DNA of 64,000 nt from Trichomonas vaginalis G3 (Eukaryota > Parabasalia > Trichomonadida > Trichomonadidae): the NCBI RefSeq assembly GCF_026262505.1, contig NC_067205.1, positions 4,030,001 through 4,094,000 on the forward strand, in the 5' to 3' direction. The position numbers were made by a program, and so were the translations under genes. Below the pieces are notes generated by a model. The model searched no databases. It was not told the origin of the DNA and saw only the letters and a program-made list of their open reading frames with translations. Shown one piece after another: positions 40,497-52,669 of the stretch (its first letter is position 1; each line of letters begins with the position of its first letter).

Positions 40497-41500
40497 CTGG
40501 TACATGTTAGTACCAGAGTCTTCAAATCTCAAACACTCTGGTACTAACATGTACCAGACGCGAGTTTCCAATGCCCTCGTACGATTTTCTATTCAGATCT
40601 TCTTGAATGAGAAGGTCTTCATAGAAACTCGTACGAGGGCTTCTCTTTTAAATACTCTGGTACCTGCTGGTATCGGAGTCGACTTTACAGCCCTTTCCCC
40701 AATTTTGAAGCTGGGGAAAGTTTTCAAGCAATGAAAGGGAAGCTCTCGCTATGAGGTGAAAATCTAGAATTTTTACCTCATAGCGAGTAATCCTTTGTTA
40801 ATTGCTTGAAAACTTTCTTCAAATTATCAAAATTTCGAGGAAAGTTTCCTTGCTTCAAAGTAGAGATGGAGCCCTTTGAGCCACTGCATATAGGTCAGTG
40901 ACTCAAAATACTCCATCTCTACTAGAAATCGCCAAAATTTGGGTCGCAATCTTTGAAATGCGACGCAAGTTTTGGCAATTTCGCGAGGGACTTGCTCCAT
41001 TTGGTGCATAGATTCACACTCTATGCACCAGATGGAACAATTCTTTCGCTGACAGCGGGAAACTTTGTCTGAATAGTTTAACATTCAGACAAAGTTTTCC
41101 GCTGTCAGAGAGGGAATGGAAGGGTAAGAGGTATATATTCATAATGTATACCTCTTACTCTTCCATTCCCTCAAGAAAGTTCAAAAACTTGGGTGCAATC
41201 AGAACTGATTGCACCCAAGTTTTTGAACTTTGTATAAGGAATTGTTGGCTATGATGTACTGATCATGAATCAGTACATCATAGCCAACAATTCCTTCGCA
41301 AACAGTGGGAAACTTTGTCTGAATAGTTTAACATTCAGACAAAATTTCCCGCTGTCAGGGAGGGAATTAGAGGGTGGGAGATATATAGATAGACTATAAA
41401 TCTCTCACCCTTTAATTCCCTCAAGAAAGTTCAAAAAACTTGGGTGCAATCAGAACTGATTGCACCCAAGTTTTTGAATTTTGTATAAGGAATTGTTGGC
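40497..41500. repeat. chain of ~14 hairpins in element B
   Basis: Successive palindromes include CTGGTACATGTTAGTACCAG at 40497-40557 (paired with its complement), the GCCCTCGTACGA/TCGTACGAGGGC pair, CTTTCCCC/GGGGAAAG, a pair around CTCGCTATGAGGT, TAGAGATGGAG pairs and TGGTGCATAGA pairs. Then come the same four modules as the satellite in element A, in reverse order and partly duplicated. Stems are mostly 12-28 bp and nearly contiguous. Confidence 0.9.
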
Positions 41501-41501
41501 T

Positions 41502-42050
41502 ATGGTGTGGATAGCCGCTGCCAGACCAAATGAATTAACCGTTGTGAATAACGTTTCTGAATCTTTATTTAAAAAGATAAAATATCACGATTTTGGCTGC
41601 GTTAAAAATCAAAGAATTGATGTTTTTGTCAAAAATCTTTTAGAAGAAGTTGCACCCAATTACTTTTATCGTATTAAAAACGATTTACTTCAAACAGGTT
41701 TTATTCCTTCAATTAGAATTCGCGAGCCTCGATTGACAGATTATAAAACAAAATTGAAAAGAGAAGTTCAATCACGTTTATACCAAGTATTAAATTTTGT
41801 TCAGAATCAAGAAGCCAATTTGAATCCATTAAGATTTTTATTGGAAAATGCTGAAGAAAAACTTTCTCAAATAAATGAGAAGATACAAAATTCAATTACA
41901 TATTTAAGATCGTTTGAAATTCCAAATGAATTGTTAGATACGTATATGTTAGAAATTAATGAATTTTGTTATAATTCTCCAGATTATATTTTAGAACATT
42001 TCGAAGAATTTTTAGAGGATTTCAAAGAAAAGAATAATTTAATAGACTAA
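41502..42050 (+). pseudogene. C-terminal part of a MULE-type transposase (element B)
   Basis: The frame from the ATG at 41502 encodes 182 residues. PNELTVVNNVSESLFKKIK resembles the conserved NN-x-x-E-S segment that follows the catalytic core in MULE transposases. It leads into a helical tail with LREVQSRLYQVLNF-like and NAEEKLSQINEKIQ segments, ending EDFKEKNNLID. The core with the DDE residues is absent, replaced by the hairpin chain. The opening codons derive from hairpin sequence. A function as transposase is not possible; a DNA-binding fragment is conceivable. Confidence 0.6.
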
Positions 42051-42803
42051 AAAATTTATTATTTTTATTTATTGTGAATTTTAAATTGTCACTTTTTAAG
42101 TGTTACTCCCTATTGAAAGTGTCACTTTTTGGGTGTCACTTTTTCGGAAATTCTTATATACTCAACAGATATGGCTGGTGCAGGGGGCGCTGGATGGTAT
42201 GACGGTGGATCTGGATATCATTGGGATGAGGATAGCTCAGGGGGCGGAGGAAGCTCATATATTTCTGGTTTCAAAGGTTGTGAAAGCATTTCATATGATT
42301 GGAGATTTGAAAATACAATAATGCTTAATGGAAGCCAACAATTTACAGAACCAGATGGAGCTATGAGTAGATTTGGTCATAAAGGAAGTGGTTTTTGCAT
42401 CATCACTTGTATTGCAGATTTTATTTCATGTGAGAATCTTTGTTTTTATCAAAATAACATTATCATACAAATAACTTTTGTTTTTACATTGACGAAGTAG
42501 ACTTCAATAAAGTAATTAATTTTATTAAATTCAATTTTTTACGAATATTTTACAATTCCTCCGAAATTGGGCATTTGTATGATTTTTTTCGATAAGAAAG
42601 TAAAGAGAAATTAATGGTTATCTAAAAGGATGCAATCTCAATAACAATATTTATGTCACTTTTATAAATCTCAATTGAAATTTAGATAAGCATTGTGAGT
42701 ATTGTTGCTTTGCATTTAAAATTGCATAGAAAGCTAGTATCCTCAATTATTGATTATCATTTTATATGAAAAATAACTGTGGAATGTTTTATTAAAAAGA
42801 TCT

Positions 42804-43904
42804 TTAAGAAAGACTACAAGCATACATAATAGCATTACAATTAAAATGGATATAATGTAAACAATGACTAGTTAGAGGATAGTATGTTATAATTAGTTTT
42901 CCGTGTCCTTCCCATACACCTGACTCATGCTGAACATCGAAAAACTTGAACGATACAGAAGTATCATATGCATAACGATCTTGACCAATTTCTTCATAGT
43001 TTTCGTCATAAAAAGTCAATTCTCCTTTCGGAAGAATTGCATTGTCTGACAGAACCCAAGAAGAAACTCCACCAGCACCACCATTATTGTGATGACTGCA
43101 AAAACCACCATACCACCCACCACCTGCACTTCCTCTGTCTGTGAATCCATGTGGTGTTTTGATTCCATATGGATTCTTCGAACCATCTGTGCGAGAAGAT
43201 TCTCCTTGCCCAAAACTGAATCCAAAAGTAGAATTTGCGGATAAATTTTCAATATACATACAGTCTATATTAAATCTTTGCGCTTCGAGACCTCCTGCAC
43301 CTCCGGAGCCGTCATCAGACTGTTGAAGTGTGCCACCACCGTTGTCAGAACCGCCTCCACCACCGCTAACAATTACACGATGAAAAAGGTCGTTTTTCTC
43401 AAATTTGACAGCGGTTTGGCCACCTCCTGATCCTGATGCGTAACCAGGAGAACTTCCACCACCACCATAACCACCTCGATTCATGCAAGATAAACTAAAA
43501 GATTTATAACAATTAGAATTTCTTTGATCAAAATATCCCATTCCTCAAATTGTAGCAAAAGCTTTCATTGGATGAAAAAGAACTGAGTAGCCAGAAATAT
43601 ATGCACCTGCACCTCCAGTACTTGGTAATTGTTTGCAGACAGTATTTCCATTCACACGTTTAACTCTGTCTTGTGAAATACAGCTTCCATTGGGAAATCG
43701 ATATGATGGAACATGCCCACTGCCGCTGCCACCTGATGCACCATAAAGTTCAAACTTATAGATTCCAGGCTGCATTTCAAGAACATAATATGTGCATTCA
43801 TAATAGTTAACACATGGATATTCAAAAATGTAACTATTATTTTCATGTTTAACGTTAAGTTTTGCATCTTTTACACTTGAATTAAGAAGATATGACTTTA
43901 TCAT
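42804..43904 (-). pseudogene. glycine-rich protein B (unit 4)
   Basis: Split by the shared in-frame TGA, otherwise open. Confidence 0.75.
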
Positions 43905-44134
43905 ATATTAAAGTTGTCATATTCGTTCATGACAAATTAAAAAATGATTTACTATTCAATTGGCATCTTTGTCTAGTTAATATCCCTTTGTAAATACATT
44001 TGTTTTATCAAAATTTACTATTGTCATTCTAATAAATCCTAATTGAAAATATTAATCTTAAATCACGCCATTATGAAATTGTTTTAGATCTTATTAATAC
44101 ATTATAAAACTTTTCAAATTGTACTGAGTAATTC

Positions 44135-44634
44135 ATGACTGGAGCAAATAATTTTCGATATGGAAAATGTTCTATCCAAGATACAAGTAAAGTTTATCAA
44201 AATTATTCTCCTATATGCCCACAATATCATGCAAATTCTTTTTATCCACGTAATAGCACTTATTATCCCACATATATCAAAATAAATTTAGATCCTGGAA
44301 AATATATATTTGAAGCATATGATTCTCAATGACAAGTCTATTAGTACTCTGATGGATATAGTGTATATGCAGAATCAACTATTACAATTTCAAGAAATGT
44401 TGATATCTTTCTATTTATCGGATCTACAGGCAAAAATAATCTTTGCGGTTATAAACTGAGACTGATACAGGAAAAAACTTTGATAAAGGAATATTATAGT
44501 CAAGTTTTCCTTCTAAAAGTGGTGGATGATATCTATATGGTGGTGAAACTAATCAACCAAGTGGGAGATCTGGATTTGTATATCCAACTGATCGATTGAA
44601 AACAGAAATTGGAAATATTAATTTATTATTAAAA
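44135..44634 (+). pseudogene. glycine-rich protein C, decayed (unit 4)
   Basis: Carries the extra A variant (65-codon frame), as in units 2 and 3. Confidence 0.6.
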
Positions 44635-45221
44635 ATTTGAAAATTAGTTTATTTAGTTAATCAGCGATAAAATTGAATATGAAGGAATATGAGAAATGCT
44701 AAGAAGATGTTGACACTGGTAGTTGATTAAATATTGGGAGATGCAAAAATTTTTCATTTGGTTGAATTTTTTTATCTCATTTTCTTCTTCAAAATTATTT
44801 TCAATTTTATTTTTTGCTTCGCAAAGTCCTGTAGAAAGATGTGATAATTTGTTGTATAAATTGTTTATTGAGTATGTTATTGTTGCACTTGATGTTTGTC
44901 CATCATAATCACTATTAATGATTGTAGCTGAACTTGATGACCAAAAATAAAATGTTTGTGTACAATTATTATTTTTGATTGAACAAGATTCAAATGTAAC
45001 TGTTGCTTGATATAAATTAAAACAATATTGACTAGCATTGTTTCTAATGATATTACATAAATAAAATTGATGTGGACCAGTATTAAAAATAAAAAAGCAT
45101 CTAGAGTTGAGTATATAAGAATTTCCGAAAAAGTGACACCCAAAAAGTGACACTTTCAATAGGGAGTAACACTCAAAAAGTGACAATTTAAAATTCACAA
45201 TAAATAAAAATAATAATTTTT

Positions 45222-45431
45222 TTAGTCTATTAAATTATTCTTTTCTTTGAAATCCTCCAAAAATTCTTCGAAATGTTCTAAAATATAACCCGGAGAATTA
45301 TAACAAAATTCATTAATTTCTAACATATACGTATCTAACAATTCATTTGGAATTTCAAACGATCTTAAATATGTAATTGAATTTTGTATCTTCTCATTTA
45401 TTTGAGAAAGTTTTTCTTCAGCATTTTCCAA
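45222..45431 (-). pseudogene. C-terminal transposase fragment (element C)
   Basis: 69 codons (MENAEEKLSQINEKIQ to KEKNNLID) match the last part of the fragment in element B, with one residue change (Asp to Gly in NSPGYILE). The upstream part of that fragment is missing here. The hairpin chain joins directly at the Glu-Asn-Ala codons. Confidence 0.65.
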
Positions 45432-46374
45432 GTTTTTGAACTTTCTTGAGGGAATTAAAGGGTGAGAGATTTATAGTCTATCTATATATCTCCCACCCTC
45501 TAATTCCCTCCCTGACAGCGGGAAACTTTGTCTGAATGTTAAACTATTCAGACAAAGTTTCCCACTGTTTGCGAAGGAATTGTTGGCTATGATGTACTGA
45601 TTCATGATCAGTACATCATAGCCAACAATTCCTTATATAAAGTTCAAAAACTTGGGTGCAATCAGAACTGATTGCACCCAAGTTTTTGAACTTTCTTGAG
45701 GGAATAGAAGAGTAAGCGGTATACATTATGAATATATACCTCTTACCCTTCCATTCCCTCTCTGACAGCGGAAAACTTTGTCTGAATGTTAAACTATTCA
45801 GACAAAGTTTCCCGCTGTCAGCGAAAGAATTGTTCCATCTGGTGCATAGAGTGTGAATCTATGCACCAAATGGAGCAAGTCCCTCGCGAAATTGCCCAAA
45901 CTTGCGTCGCATTTCAAAGATTGCGACCCAAATTTTGGCGATTTCTAGTAGAGATGGAGTATTTTGAGTTACTGACCTATATGCAGTGGCTCAAAGGGCT
46001 CCATCTCTACTTTGAAGCAAGGAAACTTTCCTCGAAATTTTGATAATTTGAAGAAAGTTTTCAAGCAATTAACAAAGGATTACTCGCTATGAGGTAAAAA
46101 TTCTAGATTTTCACCTCATAGCGAGAGCTTCCCTTTCATTGCTTGAAAACTTTCCCCAGCTTCAAAATTGGGGAAAGGGCTGTAAAGTCGACTCCGATAC
46201 CAGCAGGTACCAGAGTATTTAAAAGAGAAGCCCTCGTACGAGTTTCTATGAAGACCTTCTCATTCAAGAAGATCTGAATAGAAAATCGTACGAGGGCATT
46301 GGAAACTCGCGTCTGGTACATGTTAGTACCAGAGTGTTTGAGATTTGAAGACTCTGGTACTAACATGTACCAGA
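45430..46374. repeat. chain of hairpins in element C
   Basis: Reverse-complement counterpart of the chain at 40497-41500 with a few base differences, ending at the CTGGTACATGTTAGTACCAG palindrome (46314-46374). The junction with the transposase fragment is at a different point than in element B, so the chain length has changed by module gain or loss. Confidence 0.9.
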
Positions 46375-47550
46375 ATTTATGATGAATTTAAGATGGACCA
46401 TTATAAAATGGTAGCGGTTTGTTTCAAAAAAATTAGATGAGATTTGCATAGATATAGATTATATGATTTATACATATGAAAAATAATATATAAAAATATA
46501 ATTTTGAGATAATTATGTAAATAATATTTTAAATATTTGAATTTGAGGTATAATTTTATAGTAAAATATATTCTAAAGAGTATTTATATAAATATTGTAA
46601 AATAATATAAGTAATAAAAATTGAGACCTCCTCCCTGTTTTTGATGTTTTGTCACTTTTTCGGTAATTCTTATTGTTTCATCTAGAGTTTGCTTTGTTAT
46701 CAATGAAAGATGATTGACTGATGTTGTATTTCTGTTCTGAATAAATATCAAGTAAAACATCTTCATAACATTTGTTATTTGTTATGTTATTTCGTGAATA
46801 ACTAAGATTTCCGTATCTTAAATGATTAATTGAATCTCCTTTATCTATTTCTCCGCAATCAAAGACTGTTGAATCTTCAAAAATGTTTTTGTTGTTTGTA
46901 TTTGATGATGACATATATGAACATAAAAATACTCCTTCATAATATTCAGTGTTTAGTATAGATCTTGTGGCACATGTTCGATAGATAACACAACTTCCTT
47001 TATAAGAAGAAACTGTTCGAGATGGAGTTTTTGTGCCATTGAATCCAGAAATAGAAATAAGAAGTTTTGTTTGATCATTGATGTCTATATAGACAACAAC
47101 TTCTTTAAATTCATTGAATAAACATGTTGTAACATAATAATTTCCTTGTGTTGTTGGATTAAATTTTTCATTTTCAGTGTGTTTTCAGTGATAACTGAAT
47201 TTTCATAAAAAAGTGTCAAGTGTCAAGACTTGGACCTGAATCGAAGAACTGTCTTAACAAATGTTTCATTTTTATACATTTCATAAATATTTGAATGAAT
47301 TACTTCTAAAATTTCGTTTAGCGCAGAAAGGATTGTTTTTATTTAATATGGACATAATATTATTTAAGTGTAAAGATTGTGTAATAAACAGAAATTCATC
47401 AAAAGTGACAACTCTCAATTTTTTGACATTTGTAAATTCTAAATTGAATGAGAAAAATGAAATAATACTAAGCATAATACAATATTCTAGATTTAATTAT
47501 AATTAGGAAAAAGTTAGTTTTGAGAGTACTTTTCATAGGCATATAGAATG

Positions 47551-47851
47551 AAATCTTCTGAAAAAGAATATCACATAAACTCATATTATTTTCTAATATA
47601 TAACTATTTTATATAAAAATCAAATTCAATGATCTTAAAAGCGAAGGATAAACCTCAAAATTTACGAATATAATGAGTGGGAATATTTCATATGGTTTTA
47701 TGATAGATAAGCATTATATTCCCACTCATTATATTCGTAAATTTTGAGGTTTATCCTTCGCTTTTAAGATCATTGAATTTGATTTTTATATAAAATAGTT
47801 ATATATTAGAAAATAATATGAGTTTATGTGATATTATTTTTCAGAAGATTT
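47551..47851. repeat. 301-bp palindrome (unit 4)
   Basis: Same as in unit 1, but with one left-arm substitution (AAAAAGAATATC against AAAAATAATATC) that the right arm does not share. Confidence 0.9.
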
Positions 47852-48483
47852 TGTGTTCTTCTTCAAAATTTTATTTTTTTATTAAAAAGAATCTTTACAA
47901 AATATACATTTACTTAAATTAATATTTAAAAACGTGCTCTATCAAAAGTTCCAAAAATTCAATATTTTAGCTTTTCTGAGGTGTCACTTTTGATGAATTT
48001 CTGTTTACAACAATTGTATAATTAAAATTGCGAAGACATTATCTTTATCAAGGGATATATAATCCCTTGAAGTTGACAATCAAAACATTTTATGTCACTT
48101 TTTTGGTATTTTTTATAAAAATTTATGTTGGCATTTTTTTATTTTCAAGATTTACAAGAATCTAAGAATTCATTCATATTTTACACTTCACACTCAATTA
48201 CAATACAATTCTAATCATAAGAATAATCTTATCTGCGAAAGAAACTCAAACAAATTCTAATAATAGAGTAGAAGTTTTAAATACAAATACAAAACAACAT
48301 CTACCAAACACACTTTAACTAGTAAGAATGAGTTTAATCTTAATTTTTCATTGTTTAATTGTGTTTTCGAAATTGATGCATTTCTTGATAAACTTTATCG
48401 CATTGAAGTTTTCTCTAAAACAATAGGCAATCAAGAATAACTGTTCTTTCGAATTTCTATCCTGAAAAGTGGACTGAGATATC

Positions 48484-48774
48484 TCTTTGGGCTTTGAAAG
48501 ATATATTATCTATTTTTTGATTCTTTGATGACAGAAACACAAACTTCATGTCCACTAAATGTAACAACTTCTACTATCTGAAACATAATCATCAGATGTT
48601 CCACTACCAAAACATCATGAACCACCTCCTGAAGTTCTGAGGTTGTGTTAATCTCCTTTACAGAATTTATCATTATCAAGGTTGATGCCTCCCCCTGTAT
48701 ATGTTCATCCTTTACCTCTGCTTTGTGCGATGTTATATTCTTTTAATGATCCTACGGTATCTCCTTAATCTTTA
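48484..48774 (-). pseudogene. glycine-rich protein D remnant (unit 4)
   Basis: Same remnant as in unit 1. Confidence 0.5.
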
Positions 48775-48852
48775 GAGTCTGAATATATTGCATTTCAATA
48801 TTAAATAAATAATTATATGAAAAAAATACAGATCATGAATATGTTATTTTAG

Positions 48853-49533
48853 CTAGTTTAAAAGAAGTCGATAATCAAATAATTGTTCAAAAAATTGAAC
48901 TTTGTTTTTATAGAATCTTTTTCTATGACCGCTTGTTGCGTTAAAAAAGGTAGAAAATGAAGTATTAGATTTAGCTGAATCAGATGAAATTATGTAAAAA
49001 TCATCACGCATTATACGTGCATATGATATGTTAATTGATTTAATTTGAATTTTACCATTTTGCAAAAAAATGTTTCCGAATCCATTGGTAAAATAATCTT
49101 TATATCCACTCTTGCTAATAAAACTATCATGAATAAAATTTTTAAATTCGGATAAATGTGTTACATGAATGAAGCAATAAACACCGTAGTCATATTCACT
49201 ATCAATTCTGGAAGAATAACTGCAAATTCGATCTTGAATAAATTCGCCTTCTTGAATATATGAAATACACCCACCATTTGCTGTGTTGCTGCAGTTATTA
49301 AAAAGTGTAGTTTCAATAAGAAATTTGATAGCAGTGTTGTTTGTTTCGAAAATGAACAGAACCTTGTGTATTTACCGAGTCAAAGTTACATGATGAAACA
49401 TGATAATTATATTCTCTTGCATCAAGCTTAGTACTTTGAAACTTACATTTTTCTTTAGCTAAATTTGTCGGGAAATATGAATCCCAAGCTTTTCGAATTT
49501 TCTTCCTTGGATCATTTTTGGTATAAAATTGTA
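48853..49533 (-). pseudogene. beta-helix remnant 2 (units 4/5 junction)
   Basis: Same remnant as 23639-24319, no private change noticed. Confidence 0.6.
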
Positions 49534-49613
49534 GATCCTACATAATATCAATTAAAATATCTTTGTAAGATACAAGTAAAAAAATTAATGAGGATTAAAA
49601 TAAGTTTTCCTTA

Positions 49614-50519
49614 TTGAATTATGATGTTTCAATAACACATAGATATGGAAAAAAGTATTATTTCTCATATCAATGTGAATCTCAAATATATTGTCCACCT
49701 TATAAAGTAAGAATTGAAAAAGGTTTATATCGATATGAACTTTGGGGAGCAGGACGAATTGGTGGTGGTGCATATGTGAGAGGAGATCGATATACATTCA
49801 AAACAGAAGAATTTTATATTTTTGTTGGAGGTGTTGCTCAACATTCAAATGAATTATATGGCTATGGTGGTAATAACGGGGGAGGCAATAGTACTATTAT
49901 TGGGATATATAATAATGGCAAAAGAGGTATTGGCAGCGATGGATCTACAGACATTCGATTGAATATCTCAATTTTGAGATCAAGAGTAATTGTCAGCGGT
50001 GCTCCAGGAGGTGCTATATATTATGATAAAATGGGATATGCAGGTGGATTAGTTGGACATAATGGAACACGTTTTGATGAATCAGATTCCATTATCGGAG
50101 AAGGCGCAAATCAAACTTCAGGAGGAAAAGGACAATTCAATGGAGAATTTGGCATTGGAGCAAATTGTTCACCTGGAACATCAACAGATATGGCTGGTGC
50201 AGGGGGCGCTGGATGGTATGACGGTGGATCTGGATATCATTGGGATGAGGATAGCTCAGGGGGCGGAGGAAGCTCATATATTTCTGGTTTCAAAGGTTGT
50301 GAAAGCATTTCATATGATTGGAGATTTGAAAATACAATAATGCTTAATGGAAGCCAACAATTTACAGAACCAGATGGAGCTATGAGTAGATTTGGTCATA
50401 AAGGAAGTGGTTTTTGCATCATCACTTGTATTGCAGATTTTATTTCATGTGAGAATCTTTGTTTTTATCAAAATAACATTATCATACAAATAACTTTTGT
50501 TTTTACATTGACGAAGTAG
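49614..50519 (+). pseudogene. glycine-rich protein A (unit 5)
   Basis: Full 301-codon frame without an ATG start, as in unit 1. Confidence 0.75.
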
Positions 50520-50822
50520 ACTTCAATAAAGTAATTAATTTTATTAAATTCAATTTTTTACGAATATTTTACAATTCCTCCGAACTTGGGCATTTGTATG
50601 ATTTTTTTCGATAAGAAAGTAAAGAGAAATTAATGGTTATCTAAAAGGATGCAATCTCAATAACAATATTTATGTCACTTTTATAAATCTCAATTGAAAT
50701 TTAGATAAGCATTGTGAGTATTGTTGCTTTGCATTTAAAATTGCATAGAAAGCTAGTATCCTCAATTATTGATTATCATTTTATATGAAAAATAACTGTG
50801 GAATGTTTTATTAAAAAGATCT

Positions 50823-51922
50823 TTAAGAAAGACTACAAGCATACATAATAGCATTACAATTAAAATGGATATAATGTAAACAATGACTAGTTAGAGGATA
50901 GTATGTTATAATTAGTTTTCCGTGTCCTTCCCATACACCTGACTCATGCTGAACATCGAAAAACTTGAACGATACAGAAGTATCATATGCATAACGATCT
51001 TGACCAATTTCTTCATAGTTTTCGTCATAAAAAGTCAATTCTCCTTTCGGAAGAATTGCATTGTCTGACAGAACCCAAGAAGAAACTCCACCAGCACCAC
51101 CATTATTGTGATGACTGCAAAAACCACCATACCACCCACCACCTGCACTTCCTCTGTCTGTGAATCCATGTGGTGTTTTGATTCCATATGGATTCTTCGA
51201 ACCATCTGTGCGAGAAGATTCTCCTTGCCCAAAACTGAATCCAAAAGTAGAATTTGCGGATAAATTTTCAATATACATACAGTCTATATTAAATCTTTGC
51301 GCTTCGAGACCTCCTGCACCTCCGGAGCCGTCATCAGACTGTTGAAGTGTGCCACCACCGTTGTCAGAACCGCCTCCACCACCGCTAACAATTACACGAT
51401 GAAAAAGGTCGTTTTTCTCAAATTTGACAGCGGTTTGGCCACTCCTGATCCTGATGCGTAACCAGGAGAACTTCCACCACCACCATAACCACCTCGATTC
51501 ATGCAAGATAAACTAAAAGATTTATAACAATTAGAATTTCTTTGATCAAAATATCCCATTCCTCAAATTGTAGCAAAAGCTTTCATTGGATGAAAAAGAA
51601 CTGAGTAGCCAGAAATATATGCACCTGCACCTCCAGTACTTGGTAATTGTTTGCAGACAGTATTTCCATTCACACGTTTAACTCTGTCTTGTGAAATACA
51701 GCTTCCATTGGGAAATCGATATGATGGAACATGCCCACTGCCGCTGCCACCTGATGCACCATAAAGTTCAAACTTATAGATTCCAGGCTGCATTTCAAGA
51801 ACATAATATGTGCATTCATAATAGTTAACACATGGATATTCAAAAATGTAACTATTATTTTCATGTTTAACGTTAAGTTTTGCATCTTTTACACTTGAAT
51901 TAAGAAGATATGACTTTATCAT
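50823..51922 (-). pseudogene. glycine-rich protein B (unit 5), additional frameshift
   Basis: Besides the shared TGA, one C is missing in GGCCACCTCC near 51440. The second part therefore stays in frame only from about codon 20 of the unit 1 protein. Confidence 0.75.
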
Positions 51923-52152
51923 ATATTAAAGTTGTCATATTCGTTCATGACAAATTAAAAAATGATTTACTATTCAATTGGCATCTTTGTCTAGTTAATA
52001 TCCCTTTGTAAATACATTTGTTTTATCAAAATTTACTATTGTCATTCTAATAAATCCTAATTGAAAATATTAATCTTAAATCACGCCATTATGAAATTGT
52101 TTTAGATCTTATTAATACATTATAAAACTTTTCAAATTGTACTGAGTAATTC

Positions 52153-52652
52153 ATGACTGGAGCAAATAATTTTCGATATGGAAAATGTTCTATCCAAGAT
52201 ACAAGTAAAGTTTATCAAAATTATTCTCCTATATGCCCACAATATCATGCAAATTCTTTTTATCCACGTAATAGCACTTATTATCCCACATATATCAAAA
52301 TAAATTTAGATCCTGGAAAATATATATTTGAAGCATATGTTCTCAATGACAAGTCTATTAGTACTCTGATGGATATAGTGTATATGCAGAATCAACTAGT
52401 ACAATTTCAAGAAATGTTGATATCTTTCTATTTATCGGATCTACAGGCAAAAATAATCTTTGCGGTTATAAACTGAGACTGATACAGGAAAAAACTTTGA
52501 TAAAGGAATATTATAGTCAAGTTTTCCTTCTAAAAGTGGTGGATGATATCTATATGGTGGTGAAACTAATCAACCAAGTGGGAGATCTGGATTTGTATAT
52601 CCAACTGATCGATTGAAAACAGAAATTGGAAATATTAATTTATTATTAAAAA
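52153..52652 (+). pseudogene. glycine-rich protein C, decayed (unit 5)
   Basis: Lacks the extra A (107-codon frame), as in units 1 and 6. One private Leu to Val change (QLVQF). Confidence 0.6.
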
Positions 52653-52669
52653 TTTGAAAATTAGTTTAT

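Larger units (their letters stand above)
40191..42161 (+). mobile_element. MULE-like element B, hairpin chain plus transposase 3' end
   Basis: Inverted ends share ATAAGAATT-CCGAAAAAGTGACA (left GAAACAATAAGAATTACCG; right complement GAGTATATAAGAATTTCCG). Inside are an AT-rich stretch (40255-40440), a chain of about 14 hairpins (40497-41500) and the 3' end of a transposase gene (41502-42050). It is flanked by a 93-bp direct duplication of target sequence instead of the usual 9-11 bp. Element C at 45109-46678 is a close relative in reverse orientation. Confidence 0.8.
39531..42500 (+). pseudogene. glycine-rich protein A (unit 4), split by MULE-like element B
   Basis: The 5' part runs 39531-40190 and the 3' part resumes at 42162-42500. 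The 93 bp before the element (40098-40190) are repeated exactly after it (42162-42254), so codons for TDMAGAGGAGWYDGG and neighbours occur twice. Confidence 0.8.
45109..46678 (-). mobile_element. MULE-like element C with 11-bp target duplication
   Basis: The 1570-bp insertion is flanked by CATCTAGAGTT at 45098-45108 and 46679-46689; the empty site in other units has it once. An 11-bp duplication is typical of Mutator-like transposition. Ends read GAGTATATAAGAATTTCCG and the complement of GAAACAATAAGAATTACCG, the same as element B but inverted. The inside holds a short transposase 3' fragment and a hairpin chain (45430-46374). Confidence 0.85.
44653..47475 (-). pseudogene. beta-helix protein 1 (unit 4), split by MULE-like element C
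   Basis: The 3' part runs from 44653 to the element at 45109. The 5' part runs from 46679 (right copy of the 11-bp duplication) to 47475. Additional single-base losses appear near 47185 and 47217. Confidence 0.75.
38955..49036. repeat. array unit 4 (10082 bp)
   Basis: Carries two related MULE-like insertions in opposite orientation, in glycine-rich A and in beta-helix 1. The rest is collinear with unit 1. Confidence 0.95.
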
